9,195 bases of DNA from Candidatus Doudnabacteria bacterium. GTDB taxonomy: Bacteria > Patescibacteriota > Doudnabacteria > UBA920. The notes below the pieces were generated by a model. That model was not told the DNA's origin and searched no databases. It was given only the letters and a program-made list of their open reading frames with translations. Positions 1 to 5,358 of the stretch are shown in pieces. Both the position numbers and the translations under genes were made by a program. Each line of letters begins with the position of its first letter. The first letter of the stretch is position 1. The DNA lies in contig CAIWKW010000151.1 of assembly GCA_903913365.1 (NCBI GenBank), forward strand, positions 1 through 9,195. Reading direction: 5' to 3'.

Positions 1-1
1 A

Positions 2-1099
2 CATTATTATAAAACCAATCCAAAACAGCTTGAGCAGATTTTTCAGTTGCAGCTTCCGGGGAGTCTTTCGGCCTTGCGTCCGGATTTTTTGCCGAGCGTG
101 CTCAGGTCTTATTATCAATATAAAGTTTATGAAAAATCGCCTTTAAGCAAATGGGCTTACGCGGGTTTTGTTACAAAAAGCAATGACAAAAAAGTCGCAA
201 TTTCCGATTATCAATTCGGTTTTGAGGTGTTTGGGGCTTTTAACCATTTAACCGAGGCTCAGGTGGTAGGCGGGGTTTGGGAATTTTTAAGATCACTCGG
301 GCTTAAAGATGTGGTTTTGGAAATAAATCATATTGGCAAAGAAGAATGCCAAGTGGCTTATCAGGAAACCCTGCAGGACTTTTTATCGTCAAAAAAATAT
401 CAGCTTTGCGACAACTGCAACGAACACTTAAAAGGCCGGGTGCTGAATGTTCTCCGCTGCGATAATTTGGATTGCCAGGCAATTTTATCGGAAGCGCCAA
501 CGGTTTTGGATTTTTTGGACGAGGAAAGCAGAAAACACTTTACCAATATTTTGGAAGCCTTGGATGAATTGGGTATTCCCTATCAGCTTAACCCTCTTTA
601 TAGCGGGCCGGACGGGCACGGCAAAACCAATTTGGTAATAAAGGCAAAAACCAAGACCGGCACCGTGGTAATAGGGGAAGGAGGATATCACGAAGCTTTA
701 ATGCAGAATTTGTGCGGAAAAAATTATTGCTGTTTTGGTTTTTCCGGCAGTTTGTCCAGAGTTAGGGAGCTCCTTGAGCAAAACAAAATTGTTGTGGAAA
801 GAGAACAAAAAAACGATGTGTTTTTGGTTCCTTTAGGAGAGCTGGCGGCAAAAAAGAGCCTGCGCTTGTTTCATGATTTAATGATGGAAAAAATTGCCGT
901 ATACGACCATTTTGGCAATGCCGGGGTAAAAAACCAATTAAAGCAGGCGGAAACTTTTCACGCGCCAATTGCTCTTATTATGGGACAAAAAGAAGCTCTG
1001 GATGAAATGGTTATTCTTAGGGACGTAAAATCGGGGATGCAAGAAATTATTTCTTATGATAAGATAGTACAGGAAGTAAAGAAGAGGCTTGGGAGATAG
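2..1099 (+). CDS. Histidyl-tRNA synthetase-like protein, 5'-truncated by window edge
   Basis: This is a class II HisRS-type protein. The frame is open from base 2, so the gene starts upstream; the TTG at 47 is not a credible start. Visible HisRS landmarks are LRPDFLPSVLR (about 74-106), a QFGFEVFG segment after the motif 2 region, a Cys-rich stretch (CDNC then CDNLDC, about 407-475) like the LCxxC...LDCK region of bacterial HisRS, a GFSGSLSRVR motif 3-like segment near 737-766, and a complete C-terminal anticodon-binding-type domain with APIALIMGQKEALDEMVILRDVKSG (about 959-1033, key residues G, E, V, D). Catalytic signatures are altered: the motif 2 arginine/glutamate signature reads FVTKSND, the RGLDYY box reads SGPDGH and the GGGRYD box reads GEGGYHE. 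It is therefore probably a paralogue that does not charge tRNA-His. Unlike HisZ it keeps the C-terminal domain. Family assignment is fairly sure; function is unknown. Confidence 0.75.
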   Translation, partial: HYYKTNPKQLEQIFQLQLPGSLSALRPDFLPSVLRSYYQYKVYEKSPLSKWAYAGFVTKSNDKKVAISDYQFGFEVFGAFNHLTEAQVVGGVWEFLRSLGLKDVVLEINHIGKEECQVAYQETLQDFLSSKKYQLCDNCNEHLKGRVLNVLRCDNLDCQAILSEAPTVLDFLDEESRKHFTNILEALDELGIPYQLNPLYSGPDGHGKTNLVIKAKTKTGTVVIGEGGYHEALMQNLCGKNYCCFGFSGSLSRVRELLEQNKIVVEREQKNDVFLVPLGELAAKKSLRLFHDLMMEKIAVYDHFGNAGVKNQLKQAETFHAPIALIMGQKEALDEMVILRDVKSGMQEIISYDKIVQEVKKRLGR

Positions 1100-1105
1100 C
1101 GGAGT

Positions 1106-1199
1106 AAATGACAAAAATTAAAAAAATTAAATAAATGACAAAATTGTAACTGCAGTAATTTTTGCTCAGTTTTATTATTTTTGTCATTTTTGCTCATTA
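1106..1199. repeat. Spacer palindrome made of TGACAAAAA words
   Basis: The spacer between the HisRS-like gene and the HIT gene is almost entirely an imperfect inverted repeat centred on CTGCAG (1150-1155). The left arm carries AAATGACAAAAATT and later AAATGACAAAATT. The right arm carries the complementary TTTTTGTCATTTTTG and TTTTTGCTCA words. The right arm ends about 5 nt before the HIT ATG, where no Shine-Dalgarno sequence is visible. The same TGACAAAAA word builds the rpsU-yqeY spacer. It could act as a weak intrinsic terminator, an mRNA-stability hairpin or a dispersed palindromic repeat. Confidence 0.6.
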
Positions 1200-1204
1200 A
1201 ATTT

Positions 1205-1540
1205 ATGGACGATTGCGTATTTTGCAACATCATCAACAAGACTATTGACGCCAATATTTTATTCGAGAACGACCGCTTGGTTGTGATTAAGGATATTTTA
1301 CCCAAAGCGCCGGTGCATTTGTTGGTTATCCCGAAAAAGCACATTTTAAACATTACCCATGTTACTCCGGAAGACGAGCCTCTACTTGGCGAAATGATTT
1401 TTGTGGCAAAGGAAATGGGTCAAAAATACGGTGTTGGTGAAACCGGCTACAAGTTGGTGTTTAATGTTGGCCGGGACGGCGGCGAAGTTATACCGCATTT
1501 ACACTTGCATATAATGGGCGGAAAACAGCTGGCGGAGTAA
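1205..1540 (+). CDS. HIT-family (HINT-like) nucleotide hydrolase
   Basis: This is a 111-aa histidine-triad protein of the HINT branch, expected to be a small soluble cytoplasmic dimer that hydrolyses purine nucleoside phosphoramidates or related AMP conjugates. The N-terminus has the CxxC pair (MDDCVFCNII) common in bacterial HINT proteins. The middle has APVHLLVIPKKHI, and the triad is PHLHLHIM with histidines at residues 98, 100 and 102, followed by GGK. Length is normal for the family. I chose ATG at 1205 because the family starts just before DCVFC; an upstream ATG at 1181 would add eight residues encoded by the spacer palindrome. There is no clear Shine-Dalgarno sequence or promoter, so it may be read from the upstream gene. 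The physiological substrate cannot be deduced. Confidence 0.93.
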   Translation: MDDCVFCNIINKTIDANILFENDRLVVIKDILPKAPVHLLVIPKKHILNITHVTPEDEPLLGEMIFVAKEMGQKYGVGETGYKLVFNVGRDGGEVIPHLHLHIMGGKQLAE

Positions 1541-1547
1541 GGGTAGC

Positions 1548-1625
1548 AACAATAACTATAACAATAAGTATAACGATAACCATAACGGCAATAAGTTATG
1601 GTTATTTTTATTGTTATTGTTAATA
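1548..1625. repeat. Spacer palindrome made of AATAAC words
   Basis: After the HIT stop codon, the sequence is a run of near-repeats of AACAATAAC/ATAACGATAAC followed by its own inverted complement. The core is a perfect 11-bp stem (1576-1586 with 1595-1605) and an 8-nt loop. An imperfect outer stem extends to about 1548 and 1625. The right arm is T-rich, so it could terminate HIT transcription before the rpsU promoter. Its word differs from the neighbouring spacers, but the layout (short tandem word plus inverted copy) is the same. Confidence 0.6.
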
Positions 1626-1634
1626 ACCCCTCGT

Positions 1635-1663
1635 TTGACCAAAACCCGAAAATATATTATAGT
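1635..1663 (+). promoter_or_regulatory. Sigma70-type promoter of rpsU
   Basis: TTGACC (1635-1640) is a 5/6 match to the -35 box. A 17-nt spacer separates it from TATAGT (1658-1663), a -10 box with the key T, A and final T present. Transcription would begin near 1670, giving a leader of about 35 nt before the TTG start of rpsU. It lies directly after the AATAAC palindrome. It is the only clear promoter in the left half, so it probably also serves yqeY and ftsA. Confidence 0.6.
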
Positions 1664-1688
1664 GACTTTAGTATTTAATCCATCTTTA

Positions 1689-1701
1689 AGAAAGAGGTGA
1701 T
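1689..1701 (+). promoter_or_regulatory. Extended Shine-Dalgarno of rpsU
   Basis: AGAAAGAGGTGAT differs by a single missing G from AGAAAGGAGGTGAT, the full complement of the usual 16S rRNA 3' end. It sits 5 nt before the TTG at 1706 and fixes that codon as the start. None of the neighbouring core genes (HIT, yqeY, ftsA) has a comparable site. Confidence 0.8.
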
Positions 1702-1705
1702 TTAA

Positions 1706-1945
1706 TTGGTAGAAGTCAAAAAGAAAGACAGTGAATCTTTTGATAGTTTACTCAGACGCTTTAACAGAAAAATTCAACAAAGCGGCGTTCTTATTCGTGC
1801 CCGCAGAATTCGTTTTTTCGAGGCTCCAAAGTCCCGCAATTTGCAAAAAGTTGCTGCTCGTAGACGCTCGGTAATTAGAGCTCAAAAAGAAGAACTTAAA
1901 AAAATGGGCAAGCCTGTGGTAAATAAGCGTTACGGAAGAAGATAG
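1706..1945 (+). CDS. rpsU: Small ribosomal subunit protein bS21
   Basis: This is a 79-aa, very basic protein with the bS21 pattern: VEVKKKDSESFDSLLRRFNRKIQQSGVL, then an Arg/Lys-rich helix with RRIRFFEAPKSR and a basic tail ending in NKRYGRR. bS21 sits on the 30S platform near the 16S rRNA 3' end and aids initiation. Length is normal or slightly long. The start is TTG at 1706, chosen for the near-perfect extended Shine-Dalgarno sequence and because the protein begins MVEV as usual for the family. It has its own promoter and is followed by yqeY, a commonly seen neighbour. The combination of rare start codon, strong ribosome-binding site and SD-poor neighbours would fit translational feedback, which is an inference. 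Confidence 0.96.
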   Translation: MVEVKKKDSESFDSLLRRFNRKIQQSGVLIRARRIRFFEAPKSRNLQKVAARRRSVIRAQKEELKKMGKPVVNKRYGRR

Positions 1946-1968
1946 GTAGTATTGAACAAAATTTAAAA

Positions 1969-2053
1969 AAATGACAAAAATGACAAAAATTAGAATGCAA
2001 AATGGCTCAATAAATTTTGTCATTTATGTTCAATTTTGTCATTTTTGTCATTT
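1969..2053. repeat. Spacer palindrome made of TGACAAAAA words, second copy
   Basis: The left arm (1969-1991) contains two tandem ATGACAAAA words. The right arm (2032-2053) is its inverse complement over about 22 bp with one extra A in the left arm. A further inverse copy of the word, AAATTTTGTCATTT, lies between them at 2012-2025, so alternative hairpins are possible. The right arm ends 7 nt before the yqeY ATG and no Shine-Dalgarno sequence intervenes. It shares its word with the spacer at 1106-1199. Confidence 0.7.
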
Positions 2054-2060
2054 CTAACTT

Positions 2061-2501
2061 ATGATTTCACTTTCCCAAATTGAATCGGATATTTCCGCGG
2101 CCATGAAAAACAGGCAGCAGGTTGAACTGGAAACTTTGCGCGGCCTAAAAACCCGTATTCAAAACGAAAAAATCGCCAAACAGAAAGATCTTTCTGAAGC
2201 GGATTTGATAGTTTTAATTCGCAGTGAAGTGAAACGTCGCAAAGAAGCGGCGGCTGCTTATGTAACGGGCGGACGCACGGAACTTTCGGAAAAAGAACTG
2301 AAGGAAGCGGCTATTTTGGAAAAATATTTGCCGGCTCAGCTTTCCGAAGCGGATTTGGCTGCTGCTGTGGATAAATTTTTGGCGGAAAATAATTTTATGG
2401 CAAAAGATTTTGGCGCGGCCATGGGCAAGCTAAAAGCGCTGCTTGGCGACTCTGCCGACGGTGCAACAATTGCCAGGCTATTAAAAGAAAAACTAAACTA
2501 G
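2061..2501 (+). CDS. yqeY: GatB/YqeY domain-containing protein
   Basis: This is a 146-aa soluble, mostly helical protein of the YqeY family, which resembles the tRNA-binding tail domain of the GatB amidotransferase subunit. Family marks are SQIESDISAAMKNRQQVELETLRGLK at the N-terminus, an IRSEVKRRKEAAAAYVTGGR segment near residues 53-72, EAAILEKYLPAQLSEADL near 87-104 and the C-terminal DFGAAMGKLKALLGDSADG region. Length is typical. The exact role is unsettled in the family; an effect on tRNA or tRNA-dependent amidation is a guess from homology. The ATG at 2061 is the family start, has no Shine-Dalgarno sequence, and follows the palindromic spacer closely. It is probably co-transcribed with rpsU. 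Confidence 0.93.
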   Translation: MISLSQIESDISAAMKNRQQVELETLRGLKTRIQNEKIAKQKDLSEADLIVLIRSEVKRRKEAAAAYVTGGRTELSEKELKEAAILEKYLPAQLSEADLAAAVDKFLAENNFMAKDFGAAMGKLKALLGDSADGATIARLLKEKLN

Positions 2502-2575
2502 CTGGTAGCGTTTAGTTGGTAGGGGGTAGGCAACTGCACCCGCTACCAACTACTTACTACCTCCTACTAACTAAC
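2502..2575. repeat. Spacer palindrome made of GGTAGT/ACTACC words
   Basis: The whole yqeY-ftsA spacer is low-complexity and self-complementary. The left side has GGTAGCGTTTAGTTGGTAGG and GGGGTAGG. The right side has CGCTACCAACTACTTACTAC and CTCCTACTAACTAACT. The arms pair imperfectly around the CAACTGCACC region. The right arm ends about 2 nt before the ftsA ATG, and its pyrimidine-rich end offers no Shine-Dalgarno sequence. It resembles the other two types of spacer in design but not in sequence. Confidence 0.55.
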
Positions 2576-2577
2576 TC

Positions 2578-3828
2578 ATGTCAAAAGAACAATACATTGT
2601 AGGTGTGGATGTTGGAACTTCTTGCGTGCGCGTGGTTCAGGCAAAACTGGATCATCAAACGGGAAGTTTTAACGTTATTGGAGCCAGTGAAGTGGCTTCT
2701 TCCGGCATGAGGCGGGGAGTGATTGTTGATATTGAAGAGGCGGTTTCCAGTATATCGAGCGGACTGGAAAAAGTGGAAAGAATGACCGGAGTGCCCGTGG
2801 TTTCCGCCAATGTTTCCGTGGGTGGCAATCATATTTCTTCCGTTTCTTCGCACGGTGTTATTGCCGTTTCCCGCGCTGACGGGGAAATTACGGAAAACGA
2901 TATTGTCCGCTGTATAGACGCCAGTCAGGCTATTTCCATTCCGCAGAACAAAGAAGTTTTGCACGTGTTTCCCAAAACCTTTACTTTGGACGGACAAACC
3001 GGCATTAAAGATCCTTTGGGTATGAGCGGAATTAGGCTTGAGGTGGATACTATAATTGTTCAGGCAGGTTTGCCGTTTGTAAAAAATTTAACTCGCGCTG
3101 TAATGCAGGCGGGTCTGGAAATTGAAGATTTGGTACTTTCACCCTGTGCCGCGGCCGAATCGGTATTAAACAAGCGCCAAAAAGATTTGGGCGTGTGTTT
3201 GGTTGACCTTGGCGCGGGCACAACTTCTTTGGCCGTATACGAAGAAGGGGATTTGCTCCACACCACAGTGTTGCCGATTGGCGGAATGCATATTACCAAC
3301 GACGTAGCCATTGGCCTTAGGTGCAGTATTGAAACCGCGGAAAAAGTTAAATTGCAATTTGGCCACTGCGACGCTAAGGCTATAAACAAAGATGAAGAAA
3401 TAGATTTAAATAAACTGGATGAAAGCGAAGATCAGGCCACTTCGCGCGAGTATGTGGTGGAAATTATTGAAGCGCGTTTAGAAGAAATTTTTAATATGGT
3501 TAACGGCGAGCTGAAAAAAATTAAGCGCGACGGCAAGCTTCCGGCCGGAATAGTTTTAACCGGCGGGGGCAGTAAATTGCCGGGAGTGGTGGATTTTTCC
3601 AAAAATCATTTGCGCTTGCCCACAATTTTGGGCATGCCGCAAAATATTAGCACGGTAATAGACCGCGTGGGCGACCCAAGTTTTGTCACGGCCACCGGAC
3701 TTGTGCTTTGGGGCGGAAAATTTTCCTCTTCCGTGGGTCAAGCCCAATTTGGCGGCATGGTAAAAAATTTGATGTCCAACCAGAACGTGGCTAAAATCAG
3801 AAAATGGTTTAAAAGCTTTTTACCATAA
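2578..3828 (+). CDS. ftsA: Cell division protein FtsA
   Basis: This 416-aa actin-fold ATPase tethers FtsZ polymers to the membrane and recruits divisome proteins. Phosphate-1 loop IVGVDVGTSCVRVV is at residues 7-20. The FtsA-specific 1C (SHS2) domain follows at about 80-165, with NVSVGGNHISSVSSHGVIAV and FTLDGQTGIKDPLGMSG-type segments. Phosphate-2 motif LVDLGAGTTSLAVYEEGDL is at 208-226 and adenosine motif GIVLTGGGSKLPGV at 324-337. The last residues (VAKIRKWFKSFLP) form a typical amphipathic membrane-targeting helix, so the protein is complete. ATG at 2578 gives the normal N-terminus but has no Shine-Dalgarno sequence. Unusually, no ftsZ follows; a terminator and an unrelated gene come next. 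Confidence 0.97.
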   Translation: MSKEQYIVGVDVGTSCVRVVQAKLDHQTGSFNVIGASEVASSGMRRGVIVDIEEAVSSISSGLEKVERMTGVPVVSANVSVGGNHISSVSSHGVIAVSRADGEITENDIVRCIDASQAISIPQNKEVLHVFPKTFTLDGQTGIKDPLGMSGIRLEVDTIIVQAGLPFVKNLTRAVMQAGLEIEDLVLSPCAAAESVLNKRQKDLGVCLVDLGAGTTSLAVYEEGDLLHTTVLPIGGMHITNDVAIGLRCSIETAEKVKLQFGHCDAKAINKDEEIDLNKLDESEDQATSREYVVEIIEARLEEIFNMVNGELKKIKRDGKLPAGIVLTGGGSKLPGVVDFSKNHLRLPTILGMPQNISTVIDRVGDPSFVTATGLVLWGGKFSSSVGQAQFGGMVKNLMSNQNVAKIRKWFKSFLP

Positions 3829-3861
3829 AGTGTGTTACGAATAAAATATTGACAAAAAGAT

Positions 3862-3895
3862 AAACCCGCCTTCATTGACAGAGGGCGAGGTTTTT
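3862..3895 (+). terminator. Intrinsic terminator after ftsA
   Basis: AAACCCGCC (3862-3870) can pair with GGCGAGGTTT (3884-3893), with one bulged base, and the stem runs into TTTTT. It lies 33 nt past the ftsA stop. The loop contains TTGACA (3875-3880), which could double as the -35 box of the next gene. Confidence 0.6.
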
Positions 3896-3927
3896 GTTAA
3901 TGTATAAGGCTAGTTTAAAAAAGGAGG
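3875..3927 (+). promoter_or_regulatory. Candidate promoter and strong SD of the 275-aa gene
   Basis: A perfect -35 box TTGACA (3875-3880) lies in the loop of the ftsA terminator. Seventeen nt later TAATGT (3898-3903) is a weak -10 box keeping T1, A2 and T6; TATAAG (3903-3908) is an alternative at a poorer spacing. The Shine-Dalgarno sequence AAAGGAGG (3920-3927) is strong, 4 nt before ATG 3932. The SD is convincing; the promoter is tentative. Confidence 0.4.
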
Positions 3928-3931
3928 GGGT

Positions 3932-4759
3932 ATGAAAACCCAGACTAACGAAGAGAGCTTGCCCAAAACTCTCAGTTTTTGGCTTGCCACAAAGTTTAAG
4001 AAACCTGTGACAATGACCATAGTCAAACAACTTCCGCCTGAAGTTAAACACTTGCTGGCGGCTAACCCGGATGACATGAAGTTTGTCCGCAGGACCATTT
4101 CCAAGTATTTGCCCAAATTTCTCGGCTCGGAACTGGCTTCCGGTAATGAGATTGGCAAGGCCTATGAACTGTTTCTTACCGAGATTATGAAGGCCATTGC
4201 GGAGGAACAGAAGGCCAGCGCTTTGGAAAACAAGAAGAAGCAGGAATCGCTTGCCGGCGAGTTTATCCAAATGCAGCGAATTCAGGCGCAGCTGCTTTGC
4301 GTTAATGATTCTCTAAAGCGCGAACAGTTTATGGCTTGGTACTCCGCATTGTCTTTGGAGCAGAGGAGCTATTTCCATTTGGTAGTCGGCAGCGTCGGCG
4401 ACGGAGCACTGGCCGCGATGGTTCAGGAAAGCGCGAGTGATCTTGAAAAAATTGTTGCCTGTTGTACTCCGGAGGACAAGGAAGGCCAAACGGAGCTGAT
4501 CTCCGTTATGAAAGATGAGGTTGAACGCAGCCCCGAGCTTAAGGTAAAGGTTGCGGACTATCTCAAACATCTCGGTTCTGGCAAAGCGGTAAAGTTTTGG
4601 CGCTCGGCACAGGACAAACTGCAGGGCGATGCCAAACAATTGAGCTTCTTGCTCGGGTTGCCTTACGAGCAAGTCGATTGTTATTTGGATCTGGCCGGTC
4701 CGGGAGTCTCGCCGCAATGGTCCGATATGCTTCCGAACTGGGCTCGGAAATTGCTTTAA
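3932..4759 (+). CDS. Hypothetical helical cytoplasmic protein, 275 aa
   Basis: I do not recognise this family. The product has no signal peptide and no membrane segment, and looks almost entirely alpha-helical. It has a Lys-rich N-terminal third, a charged coiled-coil-like stretch at residues 74-118 (KAYELFLTEIMKAIAEEQKA then ENKKKQESLAGEFIQMQRIQ), a more hydrophobic middle with YFHLVVGSVGDGALAAMVQE (147-166), and a C-terminus ending in DMLPNWARKLL. Four cysteines are scattered without a metal-site pattern. The ATG at 3932 follows an excellent AAAGGAGG. The gene appears to be a single transcription unit, with a terminator before it and a hairpin plus terminator after it. Base composition is richer in GC than the core genes upstream. 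It is probably a lineage-restricted accessory gene; the function is unknown. Confidence 0.85.
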   Translation: MKTQTNEESLPKTLSFWLATKFKKPVTMTIVKQLPPEVKHLLAANPDDMKFVRRTISKYLPKFLGSELASGNEIGKAYELFLTEIMKAIAEEQKASALENKKKQESLAGEFIQMQRIQAQLLCVNDSLKREQFMAWYSALSLEQRSYFHLVVGSVGDGALAAMVQESASDLEKIVACCTPEDKEGQTELISVMKDEVERSPELKVKVADYLKHLGSGKAVKFWRSAQDKLQGDAKQLSFLLGLPYEQVDCYLDLAGPGVSPQWSDMLPNWARKLL

Positions 4760-4779
4760 CGGCGTGGGCTTTCCCTTAC

Positions 4780-4797
4780 GTTCCGTTCATACGGAAC
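4780..4797 (+). other. 3'UTR hairpin downstream of the 275-aa gene
   Basis: GTTCCG (4780-4785) and CGGAAC (4792-4797) form a perfect 6-bp stem with a 6-nt loop, 20 nt after the stop codon and ahead of the terminator at 4819. No T-run follows, so it is more likely a 3'-end stabilising hairpin than a terminator. Confidence 0.5.
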
Positions 4798-4818
4798 ACC
4801 GACGGGGAAATATTCTAT

Positions 4819-4866
4819 AAAACAGCAGGTGCGTGAAATATTTATTTTCACCGTTCTGCTGTTTTT
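4819..4866 (+). terminator. Intrinsic terminator of the 275-aa gene
   Basis: AAAACAGCAG (4819-4828) pairs perfectly with CTGCTGTTTT at 4856-4865. GTGAAA/TTTCAC adds an inner stem, and the outer stem runs into TTTTTT. The outer stem is nearly the same as in the terminator at 7583-7627. Confidence 0.85.
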
Positions 4867-4913
4867 TCTTTGGTTTACCTATATTAACGGGTAAAATATA
4901 TTTAAAATCTATG

Positions 4914-4942
4914 TTGACAACAAAATTTTTCTATTCTATTAT
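4914..4942 (+). promoter_or_regulatory. Sigma70-type promoter of the 58-aa gene
   Basis: A perfect -35 TTGACA (4914-4919), a 17-nt spacer and TATTAT (4937-4942) make the best promoter in the window; an overlapping TATAAT at 4940-4945 has 20-nt spacing. Transcription from about 4950 would give a structured leader of roughly 100 nt. Confidence 0.75.
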
Positions 4943-4974
4943 AATCTGTCAAGAATAAATTATTTTAAAGCTCA

Positions 4975-5042
4975 CTCTGTTCGGATTCTTCGGAAAACGG
5001 ACAGAGCCGGCCTTAAAACCGGTAAATCACGTTTGAAGAGGG
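4975..5042 (+). promoter_or_regulatory. Structured leader and SD of the 58-aa gene
   Basis: Two hairpins precede the gene. CTCTGTTCG (4975-4983) pairs with CGGACAGAG (4998-5006) through one G-U pair. Immediately after, CCGG (5007-5010) pairs with CCGG (5019-5022). Then come a TTTGAA word and the Shine-Dalgarno sequence GAAGAGGG (5035-5042), 7 nt before ATG 5050. The CCGG hairpin plus TTTGAA arrangement recurs before the 690-aa gene and, with TTCGAA, before the minus-strand gene. Confidence 0.5.
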
Positions 5043-5049
5043 AAAATGT

Positions 5050-5226
5050 ATGGCGTATGTCATTTGGTTGCTCACTTCCATCGTGGTCGGCATCATTGCC
5101 GCATGGATGGCAAAAAGCAAGGGAAAGGATCCCGTTGTGTGGTTCGCCCTGGGGTTCTTCCTGAACATTCTGGCACTCGTTGCGCTCGCTCTGACTCAGA
5201 AGAGACTGTCTGCGGCCAAGACGTAG
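5050..5226 (+). CDS. Small two-helix inner-membrane protein, 58 aa
   Basis: This 58-codon frame begins MAYVIWLLTSIVVGIIAAWM and has two hydrophobic segments, residues 3-20 and 30-48 (VVWFALGFFLNILALVALAL). They are joined by a short basic loop KSKGKDP and followed by a KRLSAAKT tail. It looks like a helical hairpin in the cytoplasmic membrane. The loop-then-WFxLGFFxN pattern recalls the small GFLLG-type membrane domains common in bacteria, but I cannot name a family. Support for it being real includes a consensus promoter at 4914, the SD GAAGAGGG 7 nt upstream and a terminator just after. A 95-codon frame starting at 5046, one base out of register, overlaps it but encodes an implausible Cys/Arg/His-rich product. 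The 58-aa frame is the likely gene. Function unknown. Confidence 0.85.
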   Translation: MAYVIWLLTSIVVGIIAAWMAKSKGKDPVVWFALGFFLNILALVALALTQKRLSAAKT

Positions 5227-5233
5227 TGCCTTC

Positions 5234-5331
5234 GCCGGTGTTTTGCCGGCAACAACAACCCTCCTCGCGGAGGTCGGCCCGTGAGGGAGGAGAAAGCTGC
5301 TTTAGAGCTGCCTCCTCCCTCAATTTATTTT
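5234..5331 (+). terminator. Hairpin array and terminator after the 58-aa gene
   Basis: Three hairpins follow the stop codon: GCCGG/CCGGC (5234-5238 with 5246-5250), CCTCC/GGAGG (5260-5264 with 5269-5273) and GAGGGAGGAG/CTCCTCCCTC (5283-5292 with 5312-5321). The third is followed by AATTTATTTT, a terminator-like tail. The CTCCTC at 5261-5266 could instead pair with GAGGAG at 5287-5292, so alternative folds exist. Confidence 0.65.
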
Positions 5332-5358
5332 AACCGCCGCTTCAGTTTAGTTTGTTAA

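Noticed and set aside
47..49. TTG as the start of the HisRS-like gene
   Set aside because: The same frame is open to base 2 and the protein is already inside the HisRS catalytic core at this point, so the real start is upstream of the window.
1181..1204. Upstream ATG extending the HIT protein by eight residues
   Set aside because: The extra residues are encoded by the spacer palindrome and precede the normal HINT N-terminus; the ATG at 1205 fits the family.
1969..2053. TGACAAAAA repeats as a CRISPR array
   Set aside because: The units are about 9-10 nt, nearly contiguous and arranged as an inverted repeat. There are no regular spacers or repeats of CRISPR size.
2581..2997. 138-codon minus-strand frame inside ftsA
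   Set aside because: Antisense shadow of a well-conserved gene; the Asn/His/Gly-rich product is not credible.
5046..5333. 95-codon plus-strand frame over the small membrane-protein region
   Set aside because: The product is Cys/Arg/His-rich without plausible structure and runs through the terminator hairpins. The 58-aa frame at 5050 has the SD at the right distance and a coherent two-helix product.
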